Positions 25,901 through 38,500 of a stretch of 64,000 bases of DNA are shown here, piece by piece. The stretch is from Phellopilus nigrolimitatus (taxonomy: Eukaryota > Basidiomycota > Agaricomycetes > Hymenochaetales > Hymenochaetaceae): NCBI GenBank assembly GCA_021029095.1, contig JAJOHG010000005.1:806001-870000 (forward strand), read 5' to 3'. The notes below the pieces were generated by a model. It did no database searches and was not told where the DNA came from. It was given only the letters and a program-made list of their open reading frames with translations. Both the position numbers and the translations under genes were made by a program. Numbering within the stretch: the stretch's first letter is position 1; each line of letters opens with the position of its first letter.

Positions 25901-26419
25901 TCTGTTTGTCCGAGCACGCTCCGCGGAGCCAAGCGCCGAAAATATGGGGTCGCGATCGAAGCACAAAGCACAAATGCAGAAGACGAAAAAAAGGACAAAA
26001 CTCCAACTGAGGCGCAGAAAACATCTTTAGTATGCAATAGAGTTTCCGCCGGAACTATGACCCATTTATCAACTCATCAACTGCGCGCAAAGGGTGAAAG
26101 AGGACGCTCTTGTCCCGCGTGCTTGCAATTGCTCTTGTTTTGGGATGTCGGCGATAAGGCTATACAGCAAGTGAGACATGTCGACTCTGTCCAAATGATG
26201 TTCCCTATGACGCTTTCGAACGGCGCGCAGGATCGCACTTGGTGGCGAAACGTGCCTAAAACCAGTCGCGACGTTACTCGGTCACTCGCTCGGTCTTATG
26301 TCAATAATTGCTATGTGCGCAAAGAGAAACAAAATCGGCCCAAGAAAATCAAATTATTGGTCAAAAGCAAATGCACGGAGTCACAACCAGAACCGCACAG
26401 AAATATCCCGTGCGTATCA
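22986..26419. other. Gene-poor region, right part
   Basis: This is about 3.4 kb without a gene I can support. It contains a short GGTA-rich tract near 23690-23725, two GCGGCACAGCA copies near 24105-24135, a 9-bp inverted repeat around 24543-24586, and a GC-rich stretch at about 25580-25960 with overlapping frames of 125-147 codons that have no recognisable motif. It may be old transposon debris. Confidence 0.5.
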
Positions 26420-29221
26420 TCAGCCCAGCGACATCCCCATCGGAAGGCCACGCACGATCTTTTCGACGAGCGCGCGTTTCATGAACTGCTCTTCTGCGAG
26501 CACGCGCGTAGTCTGTTAAGAAAAAGAACATATATTATTAGTATCGTGTGTTGATTTGATTTATTTAGAAGAACATTTTCTGAGAAGACGTCAGCGGGTG
26601 CTGTGGTCACCTAGCGACACTTAATCCACCCTGATCGCAGTGCACACCAAACAAAAACAAAAGCAAAAACCCCACAGTGCAGAAAGCACTAAAGGAAAGG
26701 TATTGTTCCGTAGAATCGGTTCCAAAACTCCACCCAAAACCCCCGTCCAAGAATCAAGCGGAAACATGTGGTAACAGAAAAACAGCGGAACGAACTCACT
26801 CGAAGGAAGCGCTCGAGGTCAATCCTGCCCGAATTGAGAGCACGGTGGAGGTGGTACATAGTATCCTCGATTGCATTGTCCTCAGCCACGAGATTGATCA
26901 GTCTGTATCGCATATAAGTATTTAATTTGGGTCTGAATTAAATCAAAGCGCCTACTGGTTTCCGACAATACTACTCGCGCATACCATTTCGTCCACGCCG
27001 ACCTCTCCGTGACGGCGCACTTCACCGAGCACGCGCTCACCCTCGTTCACAACTGCGCCCCAGCGCGCGCTTACTGCGCGGCACACATCCCGCACCGCAG
27101 CGAGCCGCGCGGACTCGTCGCGCAGCGCCCCCGGGCCGGCAAGCAATTCGGCCTGCTGTGCGCGCTGGCGCGTGAGCGCGTCCGCATGCGACGCAGCGAG
27201 CCGCGAGAGCGAATCGCGCATGGAGGCGAGTAGCGCATTGTGCAAGGCCACCGTTTGCGGATTGGGGGGGCGCGGAGGAGGCGGGGCAGTGGAAACGGAG
27301 CCCGTGCCCGAAAGAGATGGTCCCGCCGGCGGAACCGGGCCGTCATCTTGGTCGAGAAGATCTGGAGGTGGAATAGAAGGAGGGGGACGGGTAGGTGCGC
27401 CTTGCAAGGGGCTGTAAACTGCCGGGGGAGCAGGAGGGCCTGGTGATTGATAATAAGCCGAAGTATGCACGTATCCCGGAGTAGCGGGAGGCGCTGGTGT
27501 TAGAGATGAGCCAGAATACTGAGCCTGCAGAGGCGGGGTAGCATGCGACTGTGTATTCGCGCGAATGGGTGGAGGCGGCGGCGAGCCAGTACTTAGCGGG
27601 AGTTGCATGTGTGAGGTACCCTGCTGGTGCCCCCCATGTGCAAAGGGCGGCGGAGGCACAGGCGGACGAGTCGGCACGGACGGATGTGCGGACGCGTACG
27701 GTGGGGGACCATGGATATGAGCTAGATAGTAGAATCAGCACTAACGAAAAACAGTCTGAGTCATGCGAACATTGAAACTTGCCTGACGATGGCCCAGGCG
27801 CCGGCGATGAGATTGCGTCATGATATGGACTAGGTCCGGTTGGATGAGGCGGTACGGGAGGAGTATGCTGTCAAACGTCGAACGGAATAAAAAAATTGAT
27901 GATCAGTACGTGACTTTATCCGAACACGAAATTTTAGGAAACTGTAAGAGATAGATGGCGCAGAGAATAGAAGAGAAGAGAATAGATGGTCGATCGGAAA
28001 GCAGAAGGAGAAATAGTGTAACTGGGATAGAGAATATAACAGATTTATAAACGCGAGATTTAGATCAGGGTGGAAGGCGGAAAATAACTAGAAAAAAAGG
28101 ATACTCTACAGATGTCCGAGCGATTTCCCGGCGTCTTCGGGAACGCAGAAGAAAGAGCGTCAAAAAATAAGACACCGAAGGTCCGATGTAACCGTGTGCT
28201 CAAGCGGTGCACGCAGGAAAGTGTATTGGACAGAAAAAATCGGCAGATGCCGTCAGCAGACTTACATTGGCACGGCCGTCCGTTGCAATCGCGTAAGATG
28301 CGTAACTCGAGTAAGCAGGTACGAGCGCGGGCGTTTGAGGATGTGATGGAGGCGGTCCAGACGAGGACGGGTGGAGCTGAGAGTCTGACGGCGCAGAAGA
28401 AAAGTTCGGGGTGGATGCTGCCACCCTGCCCGGGGGTGCCGCGATACCTGCCGATTGGTTGGAGGCGCCGGGCGTGTATGGCTTGGGCGGCAGACGGGGA
28501 GCATGCGGTGCTTGCGATGATTGTGGCACGTGATCGCGATCTGGCGACACGGCGCTTGGTGCGGCGCCAGGGCGAGGAGCCGCGATGCTGGAAGGCGTCG
28601 AAGTCGACGAGGCTGCAGGCGGCGCAGGCGATAGTTGCTGCTTCGGGCGAGGTTTAGCATACAGGGGGGGCTCGCGCGAGAAGTGGGCTTGCATGGCGCC
28701 GATGAGCGCGGCGAGGGAACATGCCTATGGAATCGATATGCATTGCTAGAGCGTTGATCGAGATAGAGAGTTAGAGACTACGCACATCGGGCTTGCGGGA
28801 CCAGTCAGAGGTATAGTCAATGTTACATCTTCCGGAAAGGTCTACGCTGGGCGAGGGCTTGACGAGCATATCGCTGGTAGGGATGACATAAACGAGCGGC
28901 GGTTCTGCAGGGTAAGGGAGGGTGAGCCATAAGGCGACGGGGATATTGTAAGAAGAGTTGCGGAAGGAGATGGGGAGGAGGCCATGGATACAGAGAAGGA
29001 GCTGGGTGCGACCGTCGTCGTATGCTGGAGTGGGCGGCAGTGAGCTACAGCCAACAGCCAGAAGTCTAATGCTAATTGAAGCACACACTGTAGACGTCAG
29101 ATTTTGGACGGAGGGAGGGATGATGATCGAGGGCGGCGAGGACGTCGGCGTACAGCCTGTCTTGGGAACGGTAGCGAGAGGAGTTCTGCCTGAGCCAGTT
29201 GGCGGTGAGATCCCTGCTCAT
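26420..29221 (-). CDS. VPS23: ESCRT-I subunit Vps23 / Tsg101
   Basis: ESCRT-I subunit that binds ubiquitinated cargo and upstream ESCRT-0 for sorting into multivesicular bodies. Seven exons on the minus strand: 29221-29089, 29024-28786, 28724-28266, 27867-27783, 27721-26956, 26902-26800 and 26512-26420, giving 625 residues with all phases matching. The UEV domain spans about residues 1-145 (YADVLAAL, DVYTYDDGRTQLLLCIHG, SSYNIPVALWL, CNIDYTSDW, MQAHFSREPPLYAKPRP). A long Pro/Ser/Ala-rich linker follows, then a coiled-coil-like stretch (HNALLASMRDSLSRL) and the steadiness box (NQLINLVAEDNAIEDTMYHL, then NSGRIDLERFLR and EEQFMKRALVEKI). Intron 4 starts GCAAGT, a GC-AG intron. Introns 3 (398 nt) and 6 (287 nt) are much longer than the rest. 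It is head-to-head with the TEA factor gene. Confidence 0.92.
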
Positions 29222-29655
29222 CGCGGCGGACAGCGAGCAGAGTGTGACGCGTGACGTGGACTGGCGGGAGGGCGGACGCGGGGCGGCGGGCCGAGAGGCG
29301 GGGATATTGAAAGTCCGCTGTTTAGAACCGATTGTAGAAACAGGGAACCTCAAAGCGCCCAGACTAGACAATACGACCCGGAGTGTCGGGTCTCAGGGCC
29401 TGGTGGCACAGGGACCCGGTGGCCTCAGGGACCAGCGTTCGCATTCAGGGTCCACAAGTCTCATTACAGTCTCCGCCGCCAGGGTTTTGAAGTGCCAAAG
29501 TCGTCCCGTCCACCCAGCCTTCGAATTCTATATAAGATGATCGCCACTAGCTCCCAATCCCGCTTCACCTTTCCTCTCTTCTCCCCGTACAACTTCTGCC
29601 TCTCCTCTGACCATCCAGTCCTCCTCCTCCATCCAACATCCAACATCCCCCAGTC
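29222..29655. promoter_or_regulatory. Divergent promoter, VPS23 / TEA factor
   Basis: This 434 bp stretch separates the two start codons. TATATAAGA at 29529-29537 on the plus strand lies about 120 bp upstream of the TEA factor ATG and is followed by a pyrimidine-rich tract (about 29565-29640), a common basidiomycete promoter layout. Confidence 0.55.
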
Positions 29656-31432
29656 ATGCAGCCCCTCAGGCAAGACTCCTCCCTCCCTCAGCGCCGCCAT
29701 CGCAAGATGCTCAAGGACGGCACCTCTGAGGTTTGGCCACAGGATGCCGAGGACGTCTTCCTCGACGGTCTCCGTGAATACTGGAACTCCCCCTGGGCAA
29801 ATTTCTCTCGTGGTCGTTCCAGGTGGCGCAATCAGTATCTCGTCGACTTTCTCAAGAAGAAAGGCGTCGAACGCTCAAAGAAGCAGGTCGCATCACATAT
29901 CCAGGTCCTCCGCAATATGTGGAAGGGGCATCCTGGTACGTGCTTTTTTATTTTCCTTTGTTGTTATCCGCGTCTCACTCGTTCCAGAATTCACCCTGGT
30001 CGCAGGTCCCGAAGAACTTTCTGAGGGGTCCTCCACATCAGACAGGCATTCCCCATCGCGTCGCAGCAGCCGCTTATCTTCGCGCTCACCCTCACGCCGT
30101 CGTTCTTCCATTTCTCATTCCTCTCCCCCCTCCACCCCAACCTCCTATGACTCGGAGTTATCGGAGAGTGCTCCCTCAGCAAACCGCCGCCCAACAAGTC
30201 TGAATCTCTCTCCCCACTCTCTTCCGCAAATCTCATCAATCAAAACGGAGCATTTACACAGTCCGCACGGATTGCTTTTTGAGCCCTCAGGTCTTTCCGC
30301 CGTGCCTGAGATAGCAGTCGAGCAGCACCGTCCCCTCATAGTTAATCGTGTTGCCGGTCTTTGTCTTTGGGCCGAAAGCATGCAGCCCAACTATATTGAT
30401 GTTGATGCCCTCCCCTTCGCCGGAACCCCCGCCTCTCCCGGTTCCCCTGCAGTCCCTCCTCCCAGTTCACCACAAATTCCCTCTACGGGCATCGTACGCA
30501 CTAGCCTTCGCGTCAAGCTTCAGATGCCCTCAGACGGCATGAATGGTACTAACGCTGTTGGCTTTAGCGGAGCCGTTGCTTTCGCTTCTCCGCTCTCTCC
30601 TTCTGCCGAGGTCATGACGCGAGTACACGTGGACAATGTTTGCATTTCACGCGAGATTGCGCCGCTTATTCCTGTCCATGACCCGGCCGCCGCGACGGGT
30701 GCGGGTGCCGCGATGCAAGAGCGCTTCGTCGCGTTGCTCCCCGACTCGTGGCTTACACGCTGCTGCTGGCTCGACACCGGCAACAAGAAGACGATCGTTA
30801 CCCAACAGGTGGTTGTCGATGCCGAGGCGCTATTTGTCGTTATTTACGACCTGCATCGCGTGCGCACGACTGCCCCAAGTGCGGAACTCGTGCTCTGGAA
30901 TAAGCACGTTGATAACGCGCCACCCCAAGCTCCTGCGCTTCTCCCACTGCCCATGATGTCGCCAAGTGCAAGCCGGTTTGGAGGAAGTGCCGCGAATAGC
31001 TACCTATACAGCACCGCCGCCTCGCTTGCTAATCACGCGCAGCACACGCACACGCATGCACACCCACCGCACGCGCAGCAGCACAGCCATGTGCGTGGCC
31101 ACAGCAGCCCTACGCTCGGCCACTCGGTTCGGCCGACGAATACGGCCTCAGGCGGCGATACGGCCTCGGGCTCTGGTGGCTCTGGCTCTAACCAGACGAC
31201 GCCGACACACACCTCCTTCCCTGCACTCGCCTCACCGATTTCCCCCAATGTTCCTTCCGGTACGTCTTCGTCCGGCTCGTCAAGTGCGCGCTCGTGTACC
31301 GGGTTTGGCCAGGGCGGTGTGGGCATGGGTATGGTTTCTGGCGTTGGTGTCCTAATGCATGGTCATTCAATGGGAAGTGGTATTGGTTTCGAGAACGAAC
31401 CGTGGACGACAAGCCTTCTTCCGCTGTTCTAA
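29656..31432 (+). CDS. TEA/ATTS-domain transcription factor
   Basis: DNA-binding regulator related to fungal AbaA/Tec1 and animal TEAD. Two exons, 29656-29935 and 29988-31432, give 574 residues. The TEA domain covers about residues 20-93: VWPQDAEDVFLDGLREY, GRSRWRNQYLVDFL and the third helix SKKQVASHIQVLRNMW. The intron lies directly after the domain (HP joined to EFTLVAGPEEL). A second acceptor 18 nt downstream (30005) would also keep frame and remove EFTLVA. After a Ser/Arg-rich linker, residues ~200-430 contain segments such as VNRVAGLCLWAE, RFVALLPDSWLTRCCWLDTG and VVDAEALFVVIYDLHR, probably the cofactor-binding part. The C-terminus has a His-rich patch (HAQHTHTHAHPPHAQQHSH) and Ser/Gly-rich low complexity. 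Such factors control conidiation, filamentation or mating in other fungi; the role here is unknown. Confidence 0.88.
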
Positions 31433-32500
31433 TAGCGACGTCATGCGTTCAACCCACTTTTCACCCAAGGTGTTCACCCCCTCGGGGCGTCTCAGACAAT
31501 TGCCCATATAATGGGCCGTATTTCCTGCCTAATTATCCGCTTCGCATTTGGATGATTACGGTTCACGACTTAACGACACTCACCAACGTACAGACAAGCA
31601 CACAGAAGACAAACCAAGCAATAAAGTATCTGTATATATCCCCGTATTTTCCTCAACATTTCGCCCTCCATCTTCCAACCAAACCAACCTTCGTATGTAT
31701 CCCTTACCTTCTGCTCATCCTCCGCATCTTCCTCAGCATCCTACGACGCCGCTGCGGCCTTCCTGAATATACTTATATTCTTTGGACCGACACCATCTCT
31801 ATTCTCTCTCATCCCTCGCTCGCTTGGGACTGTGCTGTTATATCCCACCTGTCTCCGGTTCGTTTTCGTACGCTGTTATATGTTTTCTCGTTTCCTCCTT
31901 TTGTTTTTGTCCAGGTCGGCTTTCTGCCTGTCGACGTACTCTATCCTCGTTTTCCTCCCATTGATACGCTAACATCAAACTCGTGCTGTATATCCTTGTG
32001 TTTTGCTACGCTCTTCCCTCCTATGTGTCTATACTACTGGTCATCGATATTTTCTGTCCGAATTTTTTCAGATTGTTTCATTTTATTTCCCCCTCGTTCC
32101 TGTTGTGCGTCGCGAATATCTTGCTTTCGCAGTCTCAAAATTATTCGTGATCGCATCATTTGGATTCCACTTCTCCTATTTCTTCCTTCACATATTGCCA
32201 TCTGTACTTTTACCCTTTCTTTATTGGATAAACTCGTATATCGTCTCTGGCACATGTTTTTCCTCCCGATCTTTTCGTGTATATCTTCGGACAAAATATA
32301 GATGCGTAGATTTTTTTGAAGATGATGTCGCTATATTTTTCTCGAAGCTTGATTTTGATCGCTTGGTCGCAAAGTCAAAGGTTTGCGGTTTAGTTCTACT
32401 TGCGCGTCGATGCAACACGCGCCTATCGCGCGTATCCATCCATCGAATAATCTGCACCGATCTTTACAGCGAAGTTCTTTTTATTTAGTTGTAGATCCTG
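31433..32500. other. T/C-rich sequence after the TEA factor gene
   Basis: An open frame of 335 codons (31294-32301) runs through here but is explained by strong pyrimidine bias (Phe/Leu/Ser/Pro-rich translation) and overlaps the TEA gene in another frame. It looks like a long 3' UTR or spacer. No gene is supported. Confidence 0.5.
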
Positions 32501-35500
32501 GAAGCTGATTTTATAGCGTGTTGTGCGCGCGCCCATGGATCTACGCATATGATGCGTACGTACCATCGTATACGCTGTAACGCCGGGAGCAATGTCCCAG
32601 CCGAGACTTGAAACCTGATCATGACCCGCGAACCCAAGCAATATCACTGCAATAACGGTTTCTTCTTCTCGTTTTCCCGCAAGGTTTCCGGCTTCGCGCG
32701 GCGGCGCGCGCTCCACGAATATCGAAGGGCGCGAGGGTTCGGACGCGTCTTCACACGTCTTCTCAGTTACATGTACTTATCACACACGATCGCGGTGCGC
32801 ATTGAATTTTCGCATCGATACCGAACACGAAAGGGAAGCGGCGTTCACAGCTTGTGCGCTATGATACAATCCCGGATGCGCCGCGTTTATGTACGACAAG
32901 ATGAATGAATTGATTTTACTTACGATTTTTACATACGTACGCGGCGGAGCTCGCGTTCAACTGCTGTACAGGTAAGGTAGTCACAAGAACGACCTGGCGG
33001 TTGATAATTCCTGCCGATTAAATCGGCATCCGTATCTGTCTCAGGAGTACTCATCCACGGCTGCTGAATGGTTTTCTTTGTTGCTGCCCATCGTGCTCCT
33101 GGGTAAAAATCGATCCGAAGAGATACAAGGACTCCCAGATGTGCGCTGTTCCGGAGGTCCCTCGTGAGTCATTTAAAATTAATTAAAAGGGACACACGCA
33201 CGCAAAGCTTTCGTCTGCAACTGGTAGCTCATTGCTGTGTTCCGGGTCGCACTCTCCCAAAAGCGAAGCCTGAATACGGTGTTGATCTTGGTGCAGAGAC
33301 CGGAGCTTAAGGACCAACTGACGGGATCAGATGCGCCCGCGTTGGAGTTGAAATATGTCAGCGTGGTTGATATGTCAGCACGGTGACAGACTCTGTCCGC
33401 AGCATGAGTGAGTTCGAGCCAAACATAGCGAGATGTGATTCAAGCTGCGAGAGAGATGCGCGGATAGGGGCGAAGCGCGCAGTGGCGCAGTGGCTGCTGG
33501 TCCGGGCTTGTATAATATCAAACGCCGAAAAGCGTATGTGCCTCTTTTCCATTCGACTTTTTAGGAAAGGTGTAAGTGATTTTGTTTGCACGCCGTACTG
33601 AATACTACTGGGCCTCGTCCCGTCGAGACCCACCTTGAGCATCGAGGGCCCTAAAGCTTAAGTCGGGGAGGCCCCAGAGCCAGAACCATCCACAGACGCT
33701 CTTGAGCTCCGCCAAAGAGCAGCGCAAGGAACCAATTGCGGCTCCATTCACAGCACATAATAAGTACCCTGAAAGCTTGAATTTGAGCTCCAGACCAGTA
33801 ACACGGCAAGCCCCAGTACAGAGGGCGCACGCGCAGTGGCTGAATAGCAGCCCGGGCCGGGTTTCTGCAGGCATTACTGCGAATCATCTGAAGCGTAAGT
33901 ATAATTCACAACTGGTGCGCCGTGCTACAAAAATGAGTGCCTTCTGCGTCCCACTCGTCTATTTGCGTCGACCTCCTAGACCGGCCTCCCGGCGCGTGTA
34001 GCTGACTTCAGCTGACCGGGAGGGCGTTGAAAACCTCTTGCTCCGTGAGGCTGTGATAAAAATTCGGACTTAGAGAAACGTGAGCTTTGAACTCAGTCCG
34101 AAATTCATCGGATGGGTGAGCATCGTCTGAAAGAATCATGGGTCGCTCTTGGACAAAGCAGACGGAGCGGCTGGAAATCTTACACACATCGATTTCGTGA
34201 CGAGTGTAATGTCACAGAACACGTCATCACGACTGGGCGCTCAGATTAATATGTATTGCTCTTCCTCAAAACTAAAATAACTTGGAAATCTTTCAAGCCC
34301 ATCAAGGCACTCTCAGATCTTCATATCTTCAGGGGGTTGGAGACTCGGACTGGGAGACGATTTGACGCGACGTCGTGCCTCAGTTGCTATGCGGACTCAT
34401 GTGCTTCCTATCATCGCACCTTCTCTCTGAAGTTGCTGTTCCTGTCTGTACATATGCGCTATGAAACCAACAAGCAGAACCCTAATATGCATTTGTCCCG
34501 GAAGCACATACGGACCTTAATTCGAATCCAAGATGCCTGCAGTCTTTTGACAGATTTTTATTCTAAGCTCTTTTTCGCGCAGTTAATGACTAAATTTGTG
34601 CAAGACTATTCGGAAATCACGAACACCATGTCCATCTATCCCGCTTATTGTACCTCCAATGAGGCCAGGCTGTAGCTCATCACACGCTGGGAAGCTCCGT
34701 AGCCTTCTGCGCTTCTGACTGTGGCCTTAGAGCTCTTCCTTCTATCAATAATTGTGTTCTAACCACGGGGCCATGACGCGCCAACACAGCATCTTAAACG
34801 ACACGCCCACCGACACGCCGTGACTGGAATCTCCACCTACTCGGGTCGCACATGCCTACTTGCGAACTTAGACATCGTCGCCCGATGGCTCATAGATAGC
34901 CTTAAAGACTGATGATCGGACGCATAGCGTCAGACAACTGACCGCTTAGAAGCAACAACGCGTGTCGGATTCCGGCGCGCCCTGGCATCTCCAGATTTAG
35001 CCTGTGGCTGATGAAGGACCGTGGACAAGGCGGGAAGCAGCATCACAACTCGGCCTATTCTAGTTAGCGAGTGCGTCGGAGGCGGATAACATCTAACGAT
35101 CGCGCGGGACTTACGTGTACTCTAGCAGATCTCAGCGGAGCACCACGTAAAGAATCGTTATTATGATGAAATCCCCGGCTTTCCTAAACTGTGCTGTGTT
35201 CGCAGATACACGGCGTTGGGGTGGCGATGGAGAAGAGAAAGGAAGCAGCGCCGATTAAACAGCTGTAAACGAGTCACCTGTTACGCCCACGATGCTTCTA
35301 CAATTCAAGGCGTGATTTTGAGCTCAGACGTCACTTCACGCGTTTCGGGAGCATCGACGCCCTCACAGGCTAGATGAAGAATCATCCAAAGTTTATATAT
35401 TTTTATTTTCATTTTGCAAAGATGATTAAATCGATGTCGATTGTGAAAGGCTAGTTTTGTGTTGCTTTTCTCACTGTAAGGTGGAGGATTCTTGTGTCTA

Positions 35501-38500
35501 TTAATGATTTGAGGTACTTAGAGGGAATAGTACAATAAACTTGACGGCGGCGGCGTCGATCATGCAGGGTCAACTTCGGGACATCCAGAAGAGGAAGGTA
35601 TAAGGTAAAGCGGGCTAAAGGGAAGACTCCATGTAGGAAATAGAGCAAAGAAAGAGAAAAGGGGTTATCGATTCGCCATAGAGCAAAGCATTGAGTGTGA
35701 GAGTGGCCAATTGTCCCACCGCATACGGCAGCTTTCATCTCCACGGTTATCCTGTCGCGTCCTGTCGCCGTCACTGTACAGAGAAAAAGCTTCCGTCCCG
35801 TTTTCCCGAGACTGTGGGCCAACACGTGGTCCCACCGGACGTTGCGAGCCTACGCGACGTGCCGCAAGGCCGAGATGTCCTTCTTATTTATCTAACGTCG
35901 TGCATAGGAGCCTGCGTGCCTCGTGATCTTACCTCGCTGCAAGCAATCAAATGACGGGCGTTAAAACAGGGCTGAACGTCACAGATCAAGCTCATTTCGC
36001 ATTGATGAAGAAAACCCGGCTTGTGACTACTCAGCTCAGTATTTTCAGATGAGGAATGGCTTTTGGTATTCTTTTTCTCTTTTTCCTTTTGCAACTTATT
36101 TTTTTTTGATATAGCGCTTCTGTAATTGGATTCAAAGTAAGTAGTAACTTCAAGACTATTTGAAGTATGAGGGGTTGAAAAACGCTCAGGATTTTGACGG
36201 AGGCAGATTGGGATGATCGGCGCGCACATTTGCCATCGCCCGATTTCGCTTATTTTCTATTCCGATATCTGAGTACTCTGTACTGTAGAGCTCCGTCCGA
36301 AACTCGCCGGCAAATAGGACTTGGCCCTTAGAACTAGCAAGCACCGGTCTTCCCGGTCTGCGAAAACTCCAGAGGTCACATTCGATGGAGCTGAGCGAAT
36401 GTTGTCTTCGATCCCTGATTTTTTGGAGTTTAAAGCAGTCCCCAGTCACCAAGTACCGGAACATTCCGAGATGAGTCGCTTATGTGTATAGGAAATGGCA
36501 TGTGATTTCTGAGGAAAGAATAGGAAAGTTTTCCAGTCATTTGCTAAGTCGAAAGCATTTCCAAGAGGAGCATAAGGTTTACTTTCTACATATATACTTC
36601 ATAATTTTTTGAGAGCTGTGGTAAAATTATGAAGGAGCATCAAATACATAAAAACAGTCTTAAGCCACATGAGCAAACCAATGACAATATGGTCCGGACC
36701 ATGGATGGTTTACTCGGGATCCTAGTAAGCTACTTCCGCGATTCCTCTGGTCTTAGCCTCGTCATAAAGCACACGGTGCTGACACATAGACAATAAGATC
36801 ACCTAAGCAGTGCTTGCTTAAACATTGTTGATTCACTAAATTGGCTGTACTATCCAATGAAAACACCCCATACGCGAACGCCTCCGGGAAAGCGTATCCT
36901 CGAGTATACGTATATGAGCTCCCATCGATGCTGCTGCTTGCTTCTCCTCCTAGTCATGTTCGTTCTGTGCATATCTTATAAAGTAATTTCTTTGTCCAGT
37001 CTCGGACCTTGAGAATGGGAGGAATTTTATTAGAAGGGTATACCGGCATCGGGAGATGGCGACGGCGAGCTGAAGATACGAAATCGGTGGCGTCGAGCAT
37101 GCCTAACGTCTTTTAGCATTCAAAGTTCTGTATTGCTATTATATTTCTCACAAGGTCAGGGATGTCAGATGCTCACCTCCTCCTTGTAATCATCGAGCTA
37201 CTCCCGCGGATACTCTCGTCTTGAGGGATATTTTAATTTCCCTGTAAAGGGCCGGATAGGCTGACCTTTCTCACATTCTCCGCGTGATAGTGATGAACAT
37301 AAGTTGCTATCAACTGAAGTTAAAGTAGCTAGGAGAAAAGCCAGCCGAGTGACTCCGACTACAACAAGAAAGCGGGTCCAGGATCCAACCATCTGAACAA
37401 GGAGACCCGAACGTGAAGACGGAGATGTCAAGAACATTGGCCCCTGTTCATATCGGATTAGCATGCGCCCGCTCGCCGGGATGAACCTGGCAAAACGGGT
37501 AACCCGATGTGATCAGCTTCGAAGGTTACTAGCAGTTGGAGCCGGTAGCAGAAGGCCCGAGAACGTAGACTGTATTTTTATATTTGAATACAGCACAGTT
37601 TACCCTTGCCGGCGAGTTGCGTATTGCGACAGATAGTAGCAATTTCGAATTTGCTCTGGTGCGCATAGAGCGGCAGATGTATCATCCTGGCTTTCCTTGT
37701 ACTTCGACTTCCTGTACCGTCCCGAAGTCCTGTCACATATACTTGCATACATACATTCGACTTTCGCCGGTTATGCTGCAGGATTCCGAGGGTTCCTTCC
37801 AGCACTTTTCCAGCCTTATCCTTATCCGCATCTGATTAGCATGCGCCTGCGCACTGGTTCTGGACTTACCCATGAGGAAACACGTAGAAGAGCACGCGGA
37901 AGAATAGGATGAATCCAGATACGTGACTCTTGATTAACCCATCCTCATTCCAATGATGTGTACGCCGGCACTCGGACATCGGGGTTTTTGTCCTCCGAAA
38001 TTTCCTCGGACTCTCGACAGATTCGCCCCGTAGCTCCTAATGCTCGTGACGGACACATGTTTTGAACTCTCTGACTTCATCAGCCCTGGCATTGATAGTG
38101 GGAGCGGGGAAAATACAAGACGAGAGAGGTGTGAGGAAGTCCTTCTTGAAAAAGTCCTATTGCAGCTGTTCAATGGGCTGCGAATCAGGCCATAACAAAA
38201 ATCACGAAGTCCGCTGCGCTCTGACAAAGACGGGCAAATTCGCCCTAGAACCACGCGAAGTTTCATATGAAGTAGAGAGCGCATGCACCCGAAAAGAATC
38301 CATGTCCTAAATTCTTTTGTTTCCTACTTATAAACTATCATAAACGGCGTTGGGCGGCGGGCGCTAGTCGATAACGCGCAGCTATAAATGGTGATAATTC
38401 ATAGATCAGAATAGATGACTGTGTGCTTACTGACGGGGGCAACTACACTGCGTTTGGTGCGCATGTATAAGCAGGAGGCATATGATCATTTTTGTTCGAG

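Noticed and set aside
25587..26554. Overlapping frames of 125-222 codons in a GC-rich stretch
   Set aside because: They overlap in several frames, are Arg/Ser-rich as expected from base composition, and show no domain or splice structure.
31294..32301. 335-codon plus-strand open frame
   Set aside because: It overlaps the TEA factor in another frame, has a pyrimidine-biased Phe/Leu/Ser/Pro translation and no motif. It is treated as 3' sequence.
33605..33887. Cys/Leu-rich minus-strand frames, possible transposon remnant
   Set aside because: Two overlapping frames with no recognisable domain, and no flanking repeats were found.
37454..37850. Direct repeat GATTAGCATGCGCC as a possible target-site duplication or LTR edge
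   Set aside because: Only about 14 bp match, with no inverted ends or coding sequence between the copies, so it is probably chance.
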